Source: Stenotrophomonas maltophilia
Lineage (GTDB): Bacteria > Pseudomonadota > Gammaproteobacteria > Xanthomonadales > Xanthomonadaceae
Assembly: GCF_002799155.1 (NCBI RefSeq)
Contig: NZ_NERD01000002.1
Location: forward strand, 1,612,001-1,676,000
Length of the DNA: 64,000 nt
Reading direction: 5' to 3'
Shown in pieces: positions 37,146-44,715 of this stretch. The first letter of the stretch is position 1, and each line of letters opens with the position of its first letter. A model generated the notes under the pieces. That model worked only from the letters and a program-made list of their open reading frames with translations, did no database searches and had not been told where the DNA came from. The position numbers and the translations under genes were made by a program.

Positions 37146-37186
37146 GGGGTCGGAGCCCTTTGCCCGTGGCAAAGGGCTCCGACCCC
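37146..37186. repeat. Perfect 19-bp inverted repeat (GGGGTC family)
   Basis: GGGGTCGGAGCCCTTTGCC, loop CGT, GGCAAAGGGCTCCGACCCC. Same family as 8031-8071. It may serve as a terminator for the gene ending at 37137, although no T-run follows. Confidence 0.85.
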
Positions 37187-37231
37187 GTGGCCCGTCGGCC
37201 TCATCGTTCTATTTATGTGCGCAATATTCAC

Positions 37232-37259
37232 TTGCGCGCCAGATTGGCAGGTCTAGAAT
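37232..37259 (+). promoter_or_regulatory. Sigma-70-like promoter of the EF-G-like gene leader
   Basis: -35 TTGCGC (37232-37237), 16-bp spacer, -10 TAGAAT (37254-37259). Seven bases later is the ATG of a 29-codon ORF (37267), so transcription probably starts at or one base before that ATG. Confidence 0.6.
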
Positions 37260-37266
37260 GCGCCCC

Positions 37267-37356
37267 ATGAACCGGATGCCGCTCCTGAAGTTTTTCACCC
37301 TGACCCGCGCAAGCGCGGAACGGGCGTGTCTGCCTGGAGCCCCACGAGGCCGTTGA
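37267..37356 (+). CDS. 29-codon leader peptide, probably leaderless
   Basis: ATG to TGA encodes MNRMPLLKFFTLTRASAERA and then CLPGAPRGR. There is no Shine-Dalgarno and the ATG is 7 nt after the -10 box, so it would be read by 70S ribosomes from the mRNA 5' end. The stop codon TGA (37354-37356) lies in the 4-nt loop of a GGCCGT/ACGGCC hairpin (37348-37363). A terminator follows 24 nt later. This is the architecture of a translational attenuator. The peptide matches no family I know. Expression is inferred only. Confidence 0.55.
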   Translation: MNRMPLLKFFTLTRASAERACLPGAPRGR

Positions 37357-37380
37357 GACGGCCATCGCTGGACCTTCTAC

Positions 37381-37406
37381 AGAGCGCCCTCCGGGGCGCT
37401 CTTTTC
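37381..37406 (+). terminator. Internal leader terminator (attenuator)
   Basis: AGAGCGCCC, loop TCCG, GGGCGCTCT then TTTC. A strong Rho-independent hairpin positioned inside the EF-G-like gene leader, between its promoter and its coding sequence. The 5' arm CGCCC (37385-37389) can alternatively pair with GGGCG at 37322-37326 in the leader ORF. Confidence 0.75.
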
Positions 37407-37458
37407 GTTTCCGCAGTTCCATTCCCCGTAAGCCGATGTACCGCAAGGAGAACGTGCC

Positions 37459-37488
37459 ATGCACCAGATCGCCGAGACCGAACGCTAG
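37459..37488 (+). CDS. Nine-codon second upstream ORF (MHQIAETER)
   Basis: ATG 37459 to TAG 37486-37488, preceded at 8-nt spacing by a full AAGGAG Shine-Dalgarno (37445-37450), better than that of the downstream gene. The ORF ends exactly where the 5' arm of a strong hairpin begins (37488). A terminating ribosome would cover that arm. It is in a different frame from the downstream gene, so it cannot be an N-terminal extension. Confidence 0.5.
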   Translation: MHQIAETER

Positions 37489-37521
37489 CCGCGCACCCTG
37501 TCGCCAACCGGGGTGTGCGGC
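37488..37521 (+). promoter_or_regulatory. Stable hairpin following the nine-codon ORF
   Basis: GCCGCGCACCC and GGGTGTGCGGC form an 11-bp stem with one G-U pair and an 11-nt loop. No T-run follows, so it is not an obvious terminator. It sits 31 nt before the EF-G-like ATG and may modulate its translation. Confidence 0.6.
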
Positions 37522-37552
37522 CCCCGAAGTTGGCTTTGCAGGAACCTCTCTC

Positions 37553-39589
37553 ATGAACACCCAAGTCCTCTCCCGCCGTCGCAACCTTGGCATCATTGCC
37601 CACATCGACGCCGGCAAGACCACGCTGACCGAACGCCTGCTGTGGAAAAGCGGTGAGATCCATCGCGTGGGCGAAGTGCACGATGGCAACGCGACCACCG
37701 ATTTTTCGGCGATCGAGCGCGAGCGTGGCATCACCATCGGCGCCGCCGCGGTACAGGCGCAGTGGGCGCCGCGCGACCTGCCGCCGCATCGGCTGACCCT
37801 GATCGACACCCCGGGCCACATCGACTTCGCCATTGAGGTCGAGCGTTCGCTGCGCGTGCTCGACGGTGCGGTGGCTGTGTTTTCGGCCGTGGATGGCGTA
37901 CAGCCGCAGTCGGAAACCGTGTGGCGCCAGGCGCGGCGCCATCGCGTGCCGCTGATCGCGTTCGTCAACAAGATGGACCGCGTTGGTGCCTCGTTCCAGC
38001 GTGTGCTGGAGCAGCTGCAGGACAAACTGCAGGCGCGGCCGTGGGCGCTCGGTGTGCCACTGGGCAGCGAAAGCGGCTTCAACGGATGGGTCGACCTGGT
38101 CGATGAGCGCGTGCTGCGGTGGCAGGACGCCGCCGTGGCGACGATCACGCCGTGGGACGACGCGGCGCGCACCCTGTGGCAGCCGCACCGCGACGCACTG
38201 GTCGAGGCCGTGGCCGACCACGACGAACTGCTGGCCGATGCCTGGCTGGAAGGCCGCGTGATCGATGCCGAACTGCTGCGCGCGGCGATCCGCCGGGCGA
38301 CGCTGGCCGGTGCGGGCGTGCCGGTGCTGGCCGGTGCCGCGTTCAAGGACAAGGGCATCGAGACGCTGCTGGATGCGGTGGTCGATTACCTGCCTTCGCC
38401 GCTGGATCGCCCTGCGGTGACCGCCGAAAGCGAAGATGGCGACGTGGTGTTGCCGCCGGATCCAGGCGGTCCGCTGGCCGGCCTGCTGTTCAAGATCACC
38501 CATCAGCAGCACGGCGCGCTGAGCTTCGTGCGGCTGTACTCGGGCACCTTGAAGGTGGGCGACGCCGTGGCCAGTTCGCAGCATCCGCAGGGGCGGCGTG
38601 TCAGCCGCCTGGTGCGGGTGCAGGCCGACCAGACCCACGACATCGAACAGGCCGTGGCCGGTGACATCGTGGCGGTGCTGGGCTGGAAGGACGCGGTCAG
38701 CGGTGAAACGCTGAGCAGCCGTGCGCAGCCGCTGCGCCTGGAGAACATCCAGGCACAGGCGCCGGTGCTGGCCTGGCGGTTGGAGCCTGCACGTGCGGCC
38801 GACCTGATCCGGATGGCGCAGGGCCTGGCCAGCCTGGCCCAGGAAGACCCGTCGTTCCGCGTCGAAACCGATCGCGACACGGCGGAAACCCTGGTCTGGG
38901 GCATGGGCGAGCTGCACCTGGAGGTGATGGTCGAACGCCTGCGCAGTGAATGGAAGGTCGACGTGGGCGTGGGTTCGCCGCGCGTGGCCTACCAGGAGAC
39001 GCCAATGCGTGCGTTGACTGGCGTGGTCGGGCGGCTGGTCAAGCAGACCGGCGGCCAGGGCCAGTTCGCGCATGTGGTGCTGGATGTGTCGCCGCGCGAG
39101 GATGGCCAGGTGGTGTTCAACGACCGCATCGTCGGTGGCGTGGTGCCGCGCAGCTTCATTGCAGCGGTGGAAAAGGGCGTGCGTGCCGCGCTGTCGGAAG
39201 GCCCGCAGGGACATCCGGTGGTGGGCATCGAGGTCAGTCTTGTCGATGGCCAGACCCATGCCAAGGACTCCTCGGAGATGGCGTTCCATCGCGCCGGTGC
39301 CGAGGCGATCAAGGCCGCGCTGGCAGAGGGCGGCACGCAGCTGCTGGAGCCGGTGATGGCGGTGACGGTACATTCGCCGTCGGCATCGGTGGGTGATGTG
39401 GTCGGCGACCTCAACCGTCGCCACGGCCGCATTGCCCGCATCGACGACCAGGACGGTCGTGCGGAGGTCAGCGGCTTTGCGCCGCTGGCGCAGCTGGTGG
39501 GTTACACCACCTCGCTGCGCTCGCTCAGCCAGGGCCGGGCCAGCAGCGAGGCGCATCTGCACGGCTACGAGCCGGTTCGAGCGGCATGA
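37553..39589 (+). CDS. EF-G paralogue (translation GTPase, FusA2-like)
   Basis: 678 residues; ATG 37553 follows AGGA at 37540-37543. All GTPase motifs are present: G1 AHIDAGKTTL, G2 RGITIG, G3 DTPGH, G4 NKMD. Switch region IGEVHDG-type residues (VGEVHDGNATTDFSAIERER) and domain IV features (GSPRVAYQETP, HAKDSSEMAFHRAG) are EF-G-like rather than SelB or LepA. It is not in a str operon with rpsL/rpsG/tuf, so it is a second EF-G or a ribosome-protection-type factor. The attenuator-like leader suggests induction when ribosomes are perturbed. A strong terminator follows. Confidence 0.88.
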   Translation: MNTQVLSRRRNLGIIAHIDAGKTTLTERLLWKSGEIHRVGEVHDGNATTDFSAIERERGITIGAAAVQAQWAPRDLPPHRLTLIDTPGHIDFAIEVERSLRVLDGAVAVFSAVDGVQPQSETVWRQARRHRVPLIAFVNKMDRVGASFQRVLEQLQDKLQARPWALGVPLGSESGFNGWVDLVDERVLRWQDAAVATITPWDDAARTLWQPHRDALVEAVADHDELLADAWLEGRVIDAELLRAAIRRATLAGAGVPVLAGAAFKDKGIETLLDAVVDYLPSPLDRPAVTAESEDGDVVLPPDPGGPLAGLLFKITHQQHGALSFVRLYSGTLKVGDAVASSQHPQGRRVSRLVRVQADQTHDIEQAVAGDIVAVLGWKDAVSGETLSSRAQPLRLENIQAQAPVLAWRLEPARAADLIRMAQGLASLAQEDPSFRVETDRDTAETLVWGMGELHLEVMVERLRSEWKVDVGVGSPRVAYQETPMRALTGVVGRLVKQTGGQGQFAHVVLDVSPREDGQVVFNDRIVGGVVPRSFIAAVEKGVRAALSEGPQGHPVVGIEVSLVDGQTHAKDSSEMAFHRAGAEAIKAALAEGGTQLLEPVMAVTVHSPSASVGDVVGDLNRRHGRIARIDDQDGRAEVSGFAPLAQLVGYTTSLRSLSQGRASSEAHLHGYEPVRAA

Positions 39590-39598
39590 AGAAGGTGA

Positions 39599-39626
39599 GG
39601 GAGCCCGTTCGCGGGCTCCCTTTTTT
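39599..39626 (+). terminator. Rho-independent terminator of the EF-G-like gene
   Basis: GGGAGCCCG, loop TTCG, CGGGCTCCC and six Ts, 10 nt after the stop codon. Confidence 0.95.
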
Positions 39627-39645
39627 CGTGTCGGCCGGTTCCCGT

Positions 39646-39717
39646 ATCCACGCATGGCGTGGATCTACCGGGTGATCGGGTTGCGGGCTCTGCAGCAGAT
39701 CCACGCAACGCGTGGAT
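39646..39717. repeat. Inverted pair of SMAG-type repeats
   Basis: First copy ATCCACGC-ATG-GCGTGGAT plus CTAC (39646-39668). Second copy ATCCACGC-AAC-GCGTGGAT (39699-39717) preceded by a degenerate GCAG head. The two copies face opposite directions, separated by 30 nt, so they could fold into one larger structure. Confidence 0.8.
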
Positions 39718-39842
39718 GCCGTTCTCAGGGGGCCCGCTTTTTGCACTGCATCGCAACAAACCTGCAGAAAAAGCTGGATTAAAGTGATGCCTCACGATAA
39801 ATTGCGCACCCCCCGTTGCTCGCCGCCGCCCGCACCCTGCCC

Positions 39843-40115
39843 ATGCGTGATGACAAAGACCCCGGAACCCTGGAGCTGACCCTGCCGCGCAAGCGCGGTC
39901 GTCCGCCCAAGTTCGGGTACGCGATGAGCGATGCGCAGCGGGCCGCGCGCTACCGTGCACGCAGGGCGGGGCAGGCCAACCATGCCGACGTGCGCTCCTG
40001 CAGCGACATGGTGCTGCTGGACAAGATCCGCGCCGCGGTGAGTGCGCGCGACACCGAGCTGGCCGGGTTCCTGGTCCACGTGCTCTGGCAGCGCTACCCC
40101 CTGCAGCTGAAATAG
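39843..40115 (+). CDS. Small basic protein with AT-hook-like GRPPK motif
   Basis: 90 residues from ATG 39843. An acidic N-terminus (MRDDKDPGTLEL) is followed by PRKRGRPPKFGYAMSDAQRA with the RGRPPK core of an AT-hook, then an arginine-rich ARYRARRAGQ stretch and a helical C-terminus (AVSARDTELAGFLVHVLWQR). Probable DNA minor-groove binder or nucleoid-associated regulator; inference only. A TTG at 39816 would add nine residues. No ribosome binding site is seen, which leaves a leaderless start possible. Confidence 0.62.
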   Translation: MRDDKDPGTLELTLPRKRGRPPKFGYAMSDAQRAARYRARRAGQANHADVRSCSDMVLLDKIRAAVSARDTELAGFLVHVLWQRYPLQLK

Positions 40116-40225
40116 TTCGCCGGTGGGGTGGCCGTTGTCATCGAGCTTGTTGATAATGCGGGATTCAGGTTGTTCCCGCTGGCGTGCCCGGGATGGCAGG
40201 CGCGCATGATTGAACGGTTCCCAAG

Positions 40226-40981
40226 ATGACCACCACCAGCGACACCACCACCGAAGCGGCGCCGAGCGGCGCCCCCCTGTTCTATACCCGTCCGGTGCCG
40301 CTGCAGGCCGATGTGCATGCCGATCTGCGCATCCTGCCGGGCAAGCTCGAATTCGCCGCTGGCAACAACGCCATCCCGCTGGTACTGGGCGAATTCTCGC
40401 TGGCCCTGCACCACTTCCCGATCCTGTTCGCTGGCCCGACCGCGGTGCCGATGGCCGCCGTGGGCGTGTCCGACCAGAACCTGTTCATCAAGGACGGCCT
40501 GTGGGAAGACGAGGCCTACATCCCGGCCTACCTGCGCCGCCACCCCTTCATCTTCATCGACACCGGCGCGGAGAATGACTTCCTGCTGGGCATCGACGAG
40601 GAAAGCCCGCGCGTGGTCAAGGGCGGCGAAGAAGGCCAGCCGCTGTTCGTTGACGGCAAGGCTACCGAAATGGTGCAGCAGGCGCTGGAGTTCTGCGGCC
40701 AGTACACCCGCGAGCACGAACAGACCCAGGCCTTCTCCAAGGCGCTGATCGACAACGGCCTTCTGGTCGAGCGCAATGCGACTGTGCGTACCCCCGATGG
40801 CCGCGAGTTCAACCTCAACGGCTTCCTGGTCGTGGACGTCGAGAAGTTCGTTGCCCTGCCGGAAGCAACCGTGATCGAATGGCACCGCAGCGGCTGGCTG
40901 GCATTGATCCACCAGCACCTGATGTCGCTGGGTCGCTTCAACGACCTGACCCGCCGCCAGGTCGAACGCCTGGCCGCCTGA
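40226..40981 (+). CDS. SapC family protein
   Basis: 251 residues, ATG 40226. The SapC-type (PF07277) order is visible: FYTRPVPLQADVHADLRI, ALHHFPILFAGP, VAAVGV-like MAAVGVSDQNLFIKDGLWED, YIPAYLRRHPFIFIDTG, and a C-terminal block EWHRSGWLALIHQHLMSLGR. Family function is unknown (name from a Campylobacter S-layer locus); relatives accompany TonB receptors in Xanthomonads, but none is here. No signal peptide. Its stop abuts the convergent kinase. Confidence 0.85.
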   Translation: MTTTSDTTTEAAPSGAPLFYTRPVPLQADVHADLRILPGKLEFAAGNNAIPLVLGEFSLALHHFPILFAGPTAVPMAAVGVSDQNLFIKDGLWEDEAYIPAYLRRHPFIFIDTGAENDFLLGIDEESPRVVKGGEEGQPLFVDGKATEMVQQALEFCGQYTREHEQTQAFSKALIDNGLLVERNATVRTPDGREFNLNGFLVVDVEKFVALPEATVIEWHRSGWLALIHQHLMSLGRFNDLTRRQVERLAA

Positions 40982-43309
40982 TCAGGGCTCTGACCGGGTT
41001 CCCGCTGCGCGGGAGCCCTGTCCGGCCAGCAGCACGTCCAGCAGGCGTCGTGCATCGGCCCAGTCCGGCGCGGCGTCATGCGCCAGATCGGCCAGCTCCG
41101 CCGCGATGGCCGCGTGCCCGCATTGGCCCAGCATCTGCAGCGTGCCCTGCAATCGGTGTGCGTGATGGCTTAGTGCCGATGCGTCTGCACGATCGACAAC
41201 CCGCTCCAGGTTGCCGAGCTCATCGCGGATGTCGGCGATGTAGGCCGCGTCCATTTCAATCGTTTGCACGGAAGTGTCCAGGCCATCCGGCCGCGCAGTG
41301 CCGAGCGCAGGCAGCAGTTGGGCGGCGCGCAGCGGCTTGGCGAGTACCGCGTCGAAGCCCGAGCGGCGGCAGCGTGCGCGATGACGCCGCCCGGTGCGGG
41401 CAGACAATGCGATCAGGCGGATGGACTGCCCCGCGCGCCCACGCAGTTCGCGCGCCAGCGCGTGACCATCGATGCCACGCAGTCCAATGTCGATCAATGC
41501 GGCGGGACGGGGCTGGCGCCGCTGTTCGGCCAGGGCACTGGCCGCATCTTCCACGGCGCACACCTCGGCACCCCAGCGCCGCAGCTGTTCGGCGATGACG
41601 TGGCGATTGAGCTCGTGGTCCTCCACCAGCAGCAGGTGCAGGCCGGCCAGTGGCGTGGCGCCAGCGCACAGGTCTTCGGCATCCGCGCTGGCACTTGCAG
41701 GAGACACCGGCAGGCGCAGGATGAAGCGGCTGCCGCGGCCCAGCACGCTGTGCACGGTGAGGTCGCCCCCCATGGCGCGGGCCAACTCGCGCGCGATCGA
41801 AAGCCCCAGGCCACTGCCGCCACGCTGGTGCCCGCTGCTGCCTTGCTGGAAAGGCTGGAACAGGGTGGCCACCTGCGCCGGTGCAATGCCGATGCCGCTG
41901 TCGATCACCTCCAGCAGCAGTTCCCGCGGCCGCGCCGCCGGCATCAGCTGCAGGCGCAGCTCGACGCCGCCGATATCGCTGAACTTCACCGCGTTGGCCA
42001 GTAGATTGCTGGCAATCTGGCGTAGCGCATCGGCGTCCACCAGGATGAAGGACGGGGATGCGTTCCCGGCATCGAAATGCAGCTGCAGGCCTTTCCGCCG
42101 GGCCTCTGGCCGGATCGCCTCCAGTGCCTGCCGGCACAGCTGTGCTGCATCGCAGGGTTGCGGATGCGGCTTGAACGCGCCGCTGGCGAGCCGTGAAAAG
42201 TCCAGTGCACGATTCAACAGGCTGCGCAGGGCGTGGCTGGCCGTGCTGGCAGCGGCGAGCAGATCGCGCTCGCCCTTCGGTAGTGTCGATTGTCCAAGCA
42301 GTTCGATCGAGGCCAGCACGGCCTGCGCCGAGTTGCGCATCTCGTGACTGATCACCCCGATGGCATGTGCGCCGCTTCGGTCACCGCGTGTCCGCAGGTG
42401 GCCGGTTGCGCGCCACAGCAGCGGCAGGGCGATCAGCAGCGGGGCCAGCAGCAGCCACCCGCGCGGGGGCGACGCCTGCATCCAGTCCAGTGCATTCCCC
42501 GCGGCCGCAGGCAAGGTCTGTCCAGCCCAGAGTCGAAGCAGGCCCGCATGCTCCTCCAGCGTGATCTCCCGCAATGCCTGCTGGATGCGCTCCAGCAGCT
42601 GCCGGTCTTCGTGGCGGACGAGCAGGTAGAGGTCCGTGGAGAAGCTGCTGTCGAACGACTGCAGGCGCAGGCTGCCATTGAAATGGCGTCGAACCAGGGG
42701 GCGCAGTGTGGGCTCCAGGCCAATCGCCGCGTCCGCCAGGCCGGATTCGACCGCCTTCAATGCCGCATACCGGTTGGGCAGTTGCTGCAGCCGGATCTGT
42801 GGATGATGTGCGCGCAGCCAACCGGCGTAGGGCCCGCCTTCAACCACGGCGACGACCCGTCCGTCGAGTTCGCGCATCTCCCGTGGCAGCCATTCGCCCG
42901 TGCGCCCGGCCAGCAGGGTGGCGCCGCCGCGAAAGCGGCGGGACGCGGCAAGGTCGGGGCAGGGGAGCGACTGGTGTCTCGCCCCGCCAAAGACCATGAC
43001 CAGATCGGCCTCGTGATGGCACACCGCGAGGATCGACGCGGCGGTGGTCGGATAGGGCCGTTCCAGGAAGCTGAGTTGGGCATGCCGGGCCACCAGGCTG
43101 GCGTAGCCATGGGCCAGCGTTGGCGGTGATGAGGCATCGGCCAATGCTGCGGGCAGCGGCCGCAGGGAAGGCGCCGTGGCGACCCGCACGCTGCTACCCG
43201 GTAGCCAGCGTGGCGACCGGATATCTTCGGCCGACGCAGCGGGCAGGAGAAGGAGCACCAGCAACCCCGTGGGCAGGAAGCGACGGCGCAGCGGCGGGTG
43301 GTGCCTCAC
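40982..43309 (-). CDS. BvgS/EvgS-like hybrid sensor kinase with periplasmic binding domain
   Basis: 775 residues. Signal peptide (FLPTGLLVLLLLPAASA) and a periplasmic SBP_bac_3-like domain (about 40-270), one membrane helix (WLLLAPLLIALPLLW), then HisKA with VISHEMRNSAQAVLASIE, HATPase (DSGIGIAP, SGLGLSIARELA), a receiver domain (phospho-Asp in AALIDIGLRGIDG) and a C-terminal HPt (ALSHHAHRLQGTLQMLG). It is a full phosphorelay in one chain, ending on the response regulator encoded just upstream (4-nt overlap). The ligand may be a small amine, acid or pH change; this cannot be read here. Confidence 0.92.
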   Translation of the reverse strand: MRHHPPLRRRFLPTGLLVLLLLPAASAEDIRSPRWLPGSSVRVATAPSLRPLPAALADASSPPTLAHGYASLVARHAQLSFLERPYPTTAASILAVCHHEADLVMVFGGARHQSLPCPDLAASRRFRGGATLLAGRTGEWLPREMRELDGRVVAVVEGGPYAGWLRAHHPQIRLQQLPNRYAALKAVESGLADAAIGLEPTLRPLVRRHFNGSLRLQSFDSSFSTDLYLLVRHEDRQLLERIQQALREITLEEHAGLLRLWAGQTLPAAAGNALDWMQASPPRGWLLLAPLLIALPLLWRATGHLRTRGDRSGAHAIGVISHEMRNSAQAVLASIELLGQSTLPKGERDLLAAASTASHALRSLLNRALDFSRLASGAFKPHPQPCDAAQLCRQALEAIRPEARRKGLQLHFDAGNASPSFILVDADALRQIASNLLANAVKFSDIGGVELRLQLMPAARPRELLLEVIDSGIGIAPAQVATLFQPFQQGSSGHQRGGSGLGLSIARELARAMGGDLTVHSVLGRGSRFILRLPVSPASASADAEDLCAGATPLAGLHLLLVEDHELNRHVIAEQLRRWGAEVCAVEDAASALAEQRRQPRPAALIDIGLRGIDGHALARELRGRAGQSIRLIALSARTGRRHRARCRRSGFDAVLAKPLRAAQLLPALGTARPDGLDTSVQTIEMDAAYIADIRDELGNLERVVDRADASALSHHAHRLQGTLQMLGQCGHAAIAAELADLAHDAAPDWADARRLLDVLLAGQGSRAAGTRSEP

Positions 43310-43971
43310 GGAGTCTCCAGTCGCTCGCGCAGTGCGTAGATTTCCACATCGCTGCGCAATCCCAGCTTGCGCAGCACGGCGACCTTCTGTGTGCTGACGG
43401 TCTTGATGCTGCGATGCCGGCGCAGGGCGATCTCGGAGACGGTCAAGCCTTCCAGCAGCAGGCCCAGCACCTCGCGCTCGTTGCGGCTGAGCTCACCGCG
43501 ATCGCCGGCCAGCCTGACGTCCGGTGGAACCCGGGTCAGGCCCTGCGAAACGCGCACGATGGCATCGGACAGTGCAGGAAGTGGCTCGGCCTTGCTGACG
43601 AATCCGCTGAGCCCGGCATCGATCAGGCGGTTGAGGTTGGTGGTGGGCGAGGGTGTGGCGAAGGCCAGCAACGGCGTGCGCGGGAACTCCCGGCACAGCC
43701 GCGCAACCAGCTCGATGCCGCCCAGGTCGCCACGGGCGAGCGTGAGATCGATGATGGCCACGTCAACGTGCGTGCCCTGCAGGCTGCTGAGCAGATCGGC
43801 GCTGCAGCCATGGCTGGCGACGATGTCGAACCGGAGGTCGCCTGAAAGGTGGAGGGCGGTGCCGCGACGGACGACTTCGTGGTCATCCAGGAGCGCCAGG
43901 CGAAGCCGACGCGGTGCAGGAAATCCATTCATGCGCGGGAGGTGGTCAGCGCCCATGGGCGTGGCCGTCAT
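43306..43971 (-). CDS. LuxR-family response regulator
   Basis: 221 residues; the start is uncertain between ATG 43971 and ATG 43932 (MNGFPAPRRLRLAL). Receiver domain: DDHEVVRR, phospho-Asp in VAIIDLTLARGDLGG, Thr/Lys positions in FATPSP and SGFVSKAEPL. The C-terminal HTH has LSRNEREVLGLLLEGLTVSE and SIKTVSTQKVAVLRKLGLRS. It overlaps the hybrid kinase and is its evident partner (EvgA/BvgA-type). Targets are unknown. Confidence 0.9.
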   Translation of the reverse strand: MTATPMGADHLPRMNGFPAPRRLRLALLDDHEVVRRGTALHLSGDLRFDIVASHGCSADLLSSLQGTHVDVAIIDLTLARGDLGGIELVARLCREFPRTPLLAFATPSPTTNLNRLIDAGLSGFVSKAEPLPALSDAIVRVSQGLTRVPPDVRLAGDRGELSRNEREVLGLLLEGLTVSEIALRRHRSIKTVSTQKVAVLRKLGLRSDVEIYALRERLETP

Positions 43972-44031
43972 TCTGGCGCTGCTGTCGCGTCGAACATCGA
44001 ATTCGTTGCGATTTTACGACTATTCCTAAAG

Positions 44032-44054
44032 ATCGATGGATGCCCTCCATCGAT
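44032..44054. promoter_or_regulatory. Perfect palindrome in the spacer upstream of the response regulator
   Basis: ATCGATGGA, TGCCC loop, TCCATCGAT: 9-bp arms with no T-run. It lies 60 bp upstream of the response regulator start and 120 bp from the end of the lipid operon, so it may be an operator for the two-component pair. The same 200-bp spacer also has a 12-bp palindrome GTGACGCGTCAC at 44132-44143. Confidence 0.45.
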
Positions 44055-44173
44055 AGGGGCTGATCCATGGGTCGGGCGTATCGTCAGGTCGAAAGTCGCC
44101 GGCTACCGATACCCTTTGAAGAGATATTAATGTGACGCGTCACGCCGGGGCGGGCGCGGGCGGCTGCCGCGAT

Positions 44174-44707
44174 CTATCGCACCGACTGCGGTACGCGCCT
44201 CAGCTTGCCGGTGTCGTAGCCCATGGCCGCGATGCGTTGCACGGCCTGCTGGTAGTCGCTCTCGGACACCTGTGGCGTGCGCGCCATGTACCACACATAG
44301 TCGCGCCTGCTGCGCGCGACAATGGTCTGCCCATAGTGGTCGTCCAGCCAGGCAATCACATACTCGGCCTGGATCGGCCAGATGAACTGCATGCCCCAGA
44401 TCGCGCCATTGCCCTGCTTCTCGACCCGCCCCACCGGGTGCATCGACTTCTGCGGGGCGTCGAAACTGCCCTTGCGATAGGTGAAGGTCGTCTGGATGCG
44501 CCCGTCCGGCTTCAATGTGTAGCTCTCCACCGCGTCGAAGGCCTCGCGCTCCGGCCACGACGGTATGTGGGCGATCACATACCAGTCGCCCATGAAGCGT
44601 GGCACGTCCACTGATGGAGGGCGAGGCAGGGGACGGGTATCGCTGGAACTGCAGCCGGAACCAAACAGGCTCAATGCCAGCAGGGGAAGCAGCGAGCGCA
44701 TGCGCAT
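44174..44707 (-). CDS. Lipocalin-family lipoprotein (Blc-like)
   Basis: 177 residues, MRMRSLLPLLALSLFGSGCS with a lipobox Cys at residue 20. The bacterial lipocalin signature is clear: DVPRFMGDWYVIAHIPSWPE and the later YVWYMARTPQVSE. These outer-membrane lipoproteins bind lipids such as lysophospholipids under stress. It is the last gene of the ECF-linked lipid operon, 8 nt after the methyltransferase. Confidence 0.9.
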   Translation of the reverse strand: MRMRSLLPLLALSLFGSGCSSSDTRPLPRPPSVDVPRFMGDWYVIAHIPSWPEREAFDAVESYTLKPDGRIQTTFTYRKGSFDAPQKSMHPVGRVEKQGNGAIWGMQFIWPIQAEYVIAWLDDHYGQTIVARSRRDYVWYMARTPQVSESDYQQAVQRIAAMGYDTGKLRRVPQSVR

Positions 44708-44715
44708 GTCACACC

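Noticed and set aside
40135..40170. Second Fur box (TTGATAATGC) upstream of sapC
   Set aside because: Only one half-site matches and the inverted partner is absent; the downstream genes have no iron link.
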